Shown: piece by piece, positions 41,077 through 41,749 of the stretch | Layout: each line of letters begins with the position of its first letter | Numbering within the stretch: the first letter of the stretch is position 1 | NCBI GenBank assembly: GCA_937871985.1 | Contig: CALMPB010000409.1 | Coordinates: 1-41,749 of the forward strand | DNA: 41,749 nt | Reading direction: 5' to 3' | From: an uncultured Burkholderiaceae bacterium | Lineage (GTDB): Bacteria > Pseudomonadota > Gammaproteobacteria > Burkholderiales > Burkholderiaceae | Notes under the pieces: model-generated | Database searches by the model: none | What the model saw: the letters and a program-made list of their open reading frames with translations, nothing else | What the model was told of the DNA's origin: nothing | Position numbers and translations under genes: made by a program

Positions 41077-41124
41077 CGCCTGTCGAGCGGGAATGGTCCC
41101 GCTCCATCGACAGGAGCCGTTCCC

Positions 41125-41289
41125 ATGCCGCTCAACACTGCCCAGAGGCTCGCCTGGAATCTCGCGCGCACGTTGATGAAGGTCATCGTCCTGGTCCGCA
41201 CCGACGACGGCTATGCCGTGATGCCGTGGGACGAGTTCGACGGCAACGACGCGCAGGTCGTGCGTGAATATGACCCCTTTCCCGGTTGA
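41125..41289 (+). CDS. Hypothetical 54-aa protein
   Basis: MPLNTAQRLAWNLARTLMKVIVLVRTDDGYAVMPWDEFDG..., with AGGAG 8 bases upstream. The frame is open far upstream but that sequence is a structured leader. The VIVLVRTDDGYAVMP part looks like a small beta-hairpin protein. No family recognised; presence of a good ribosome binding site and conserved-looking composition support it. Confidence 0.6.
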   Translation: MPLNTAQRLAWNLARTLMKVIVLVRTDDGYAVMPWDEFDGNDAQVVREYDPFPG

Positions 41290-41424
41290 TCGGCGCGCCG
41301 GTCCGCCTTCCAGATCGGGCAGAATCCTGTTTCGCTCGATCGCCAGCGGCGCTATCCTGCCAGGACATAGCGCTGTGGAGGAGGTGGCAGGCGCGTCCAA
41401 CTTTTCGTCAGAGAAGGACGCTCT

Positions 41425-41749
41425 GTGACCATCATTCTCATCCTCGGCGTCTTCGCCGGTCTCTACATGCTCTGGCTGGTGTTCAGCCTGGCGATCTATG
41501 CGCTCCCGTTCTGGGCCGGTGTGACGACCGCCTTTTTCATGCACAATCACGGCCAGGGCCTGATCGCCTCGATCCTCGGCGGCTTCGCGATCGCCATCCT
41601 CGTTCTCGCCGGCGGCCAGGTGCTGTTCTCGATCGTGCGCTCGCCGCTCGCGCGCCTCGGGCTCACGCTCCTTTACACCGTCCCGGCCGGGATTGCCGGA
41701 TATCACGCGGTTTACGGCATCGGGGCCATGGCGATCGGCGCGGGGGCGA
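41425..41749 (+). CDS. Hypothetical membrane protein, cut by window end
   Basis: From GTG 41425 (AAGGAC 5 bases upstream) an uninterrupted frame runs to the end of the window: MTIILILGVFAGLYMLWLVF..., at least 108 residues with three to four hydrophobic segments (about 2-30, 48-66, 78-92 and the end). Typical inner-membrane protein composition. No family recognised. A long minus-strand frame over the same bases is its shadow. Confidence 0.6.
   Translation, partial: MTIILILGVFAGLYMLWLVFSLAIYALPFWAGVTTAFFMHNHGQGLIASILGGFAIAILVLAGGQVLFSIVRSPLARLGLTLLYTVPAGIAGYHAVYGIGAMAIGAGA

Noticed and set aside
40993..41706. 237-residue minus-strand frame
   Set aside because: Shadow of the structured leader, the 54-aa gene and the terminal membrane protein; highly charged and repetitive composition.
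1..41749. CRISPR array, tRNA or rRNA genes, integrase gene
   Set aside because: No regularly spaced repeats, cloverleaf-like sequences or rRNA motifs were seen on reading; no tyrosine or serine integrase frame is present, so the ends of the mobile element cannot be set within this window.

Overview
The window looks like DNA from an alphaproteobacterium of the order Sphingomonadales (Sphingomonas, Sphingobium or Novosphingobium type). The reasons are the high G+C, the frequent use of GTG and TTG starts behind GGAG-type ribosome binding sites, a catabolic cluster served by a TonB-dependent receptor, and a backbone of small unknown families (DUF736, DUF2493, DUF6771, DUF6878, DUF6915, a ParB-like protein, Toprim, HU) that as far as I recall is typical of sphingomonad plasmids and integrative elements. 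This placement is inferred from gene content. No rRNA, tRNA or CRISPR array was found.

1-14.9 kb: a catabolic region, almost all on the minus strand, next to a cut-off IS3-family transposase. An upstream set (14629 to 9158) encodes a TonB-dependent receptor, a VanA-like Rieske oxygenase, an SDR dehydrogenase, a fumarylacetoacetate-hydrolase-family enzyme and a flavin reductase. A downstream set (8435 to 575) encodes two HsaA-like FMNH2-dependent monooxygenases, a GlcG/HbpS-like protein, a two-domain extradiol dioxygenase, three SnoaL/NTF2-like proteins, a CocE-type hydrolase and an SDR protein with His in place of the catalytic Tyr. A plus-strand TetR regulator lies between the sets. Together they read as a pathway: uptake, ester cleavage or O-demethylation, ortho-hydroxylation to a catechol, meta ring cleavage and hydrolysis. 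The substrate cannot be named from sequence.

15-20.8 kb: redox and regulatory genes. An OYE-family reductase and a pirin form an operon behind a perfect 11-bp-arm palindrome. They are flanked by a LysR C-terminal remnant and a frameshifted isochorismatase-hydrolase remnant. Intact relatives of both remnants stand divergently just downstream (isochorismatase-like and LysR), together with a GST and a DUF1269 protein.

20.8-28 kb and 39.7-41.7 kb: mobile-element backbone. It holds an orphan ParD beside a ParE stump, a zinc-ribbon protein, a 714-aa ParB-like protein, a chain of small unknown genes, a Toprim protein, a DUF2493 protein, DUF736, HU and a membrane protein cut by the window end. Several of these genes have long untranslated leaders full of strong inverted repeats.

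28-38.8 kb: cargo that looks like a defence island. It holds a fused nucleotidyltransferase-HEPN protein, an IS1182-family element (29072-30662, 4-bp target duplication), a 1282-aa predicted nuclease-STAND NTPase with a long helical C-terminus, a convergent 666-aa GHKL-ATPase/PD-(D/E)xK protein, a VapBC-like toxin-antitoxin pair and an IS5-family element with a -1 frameshift. The two large proteins are the best candidates for an undescribed system.
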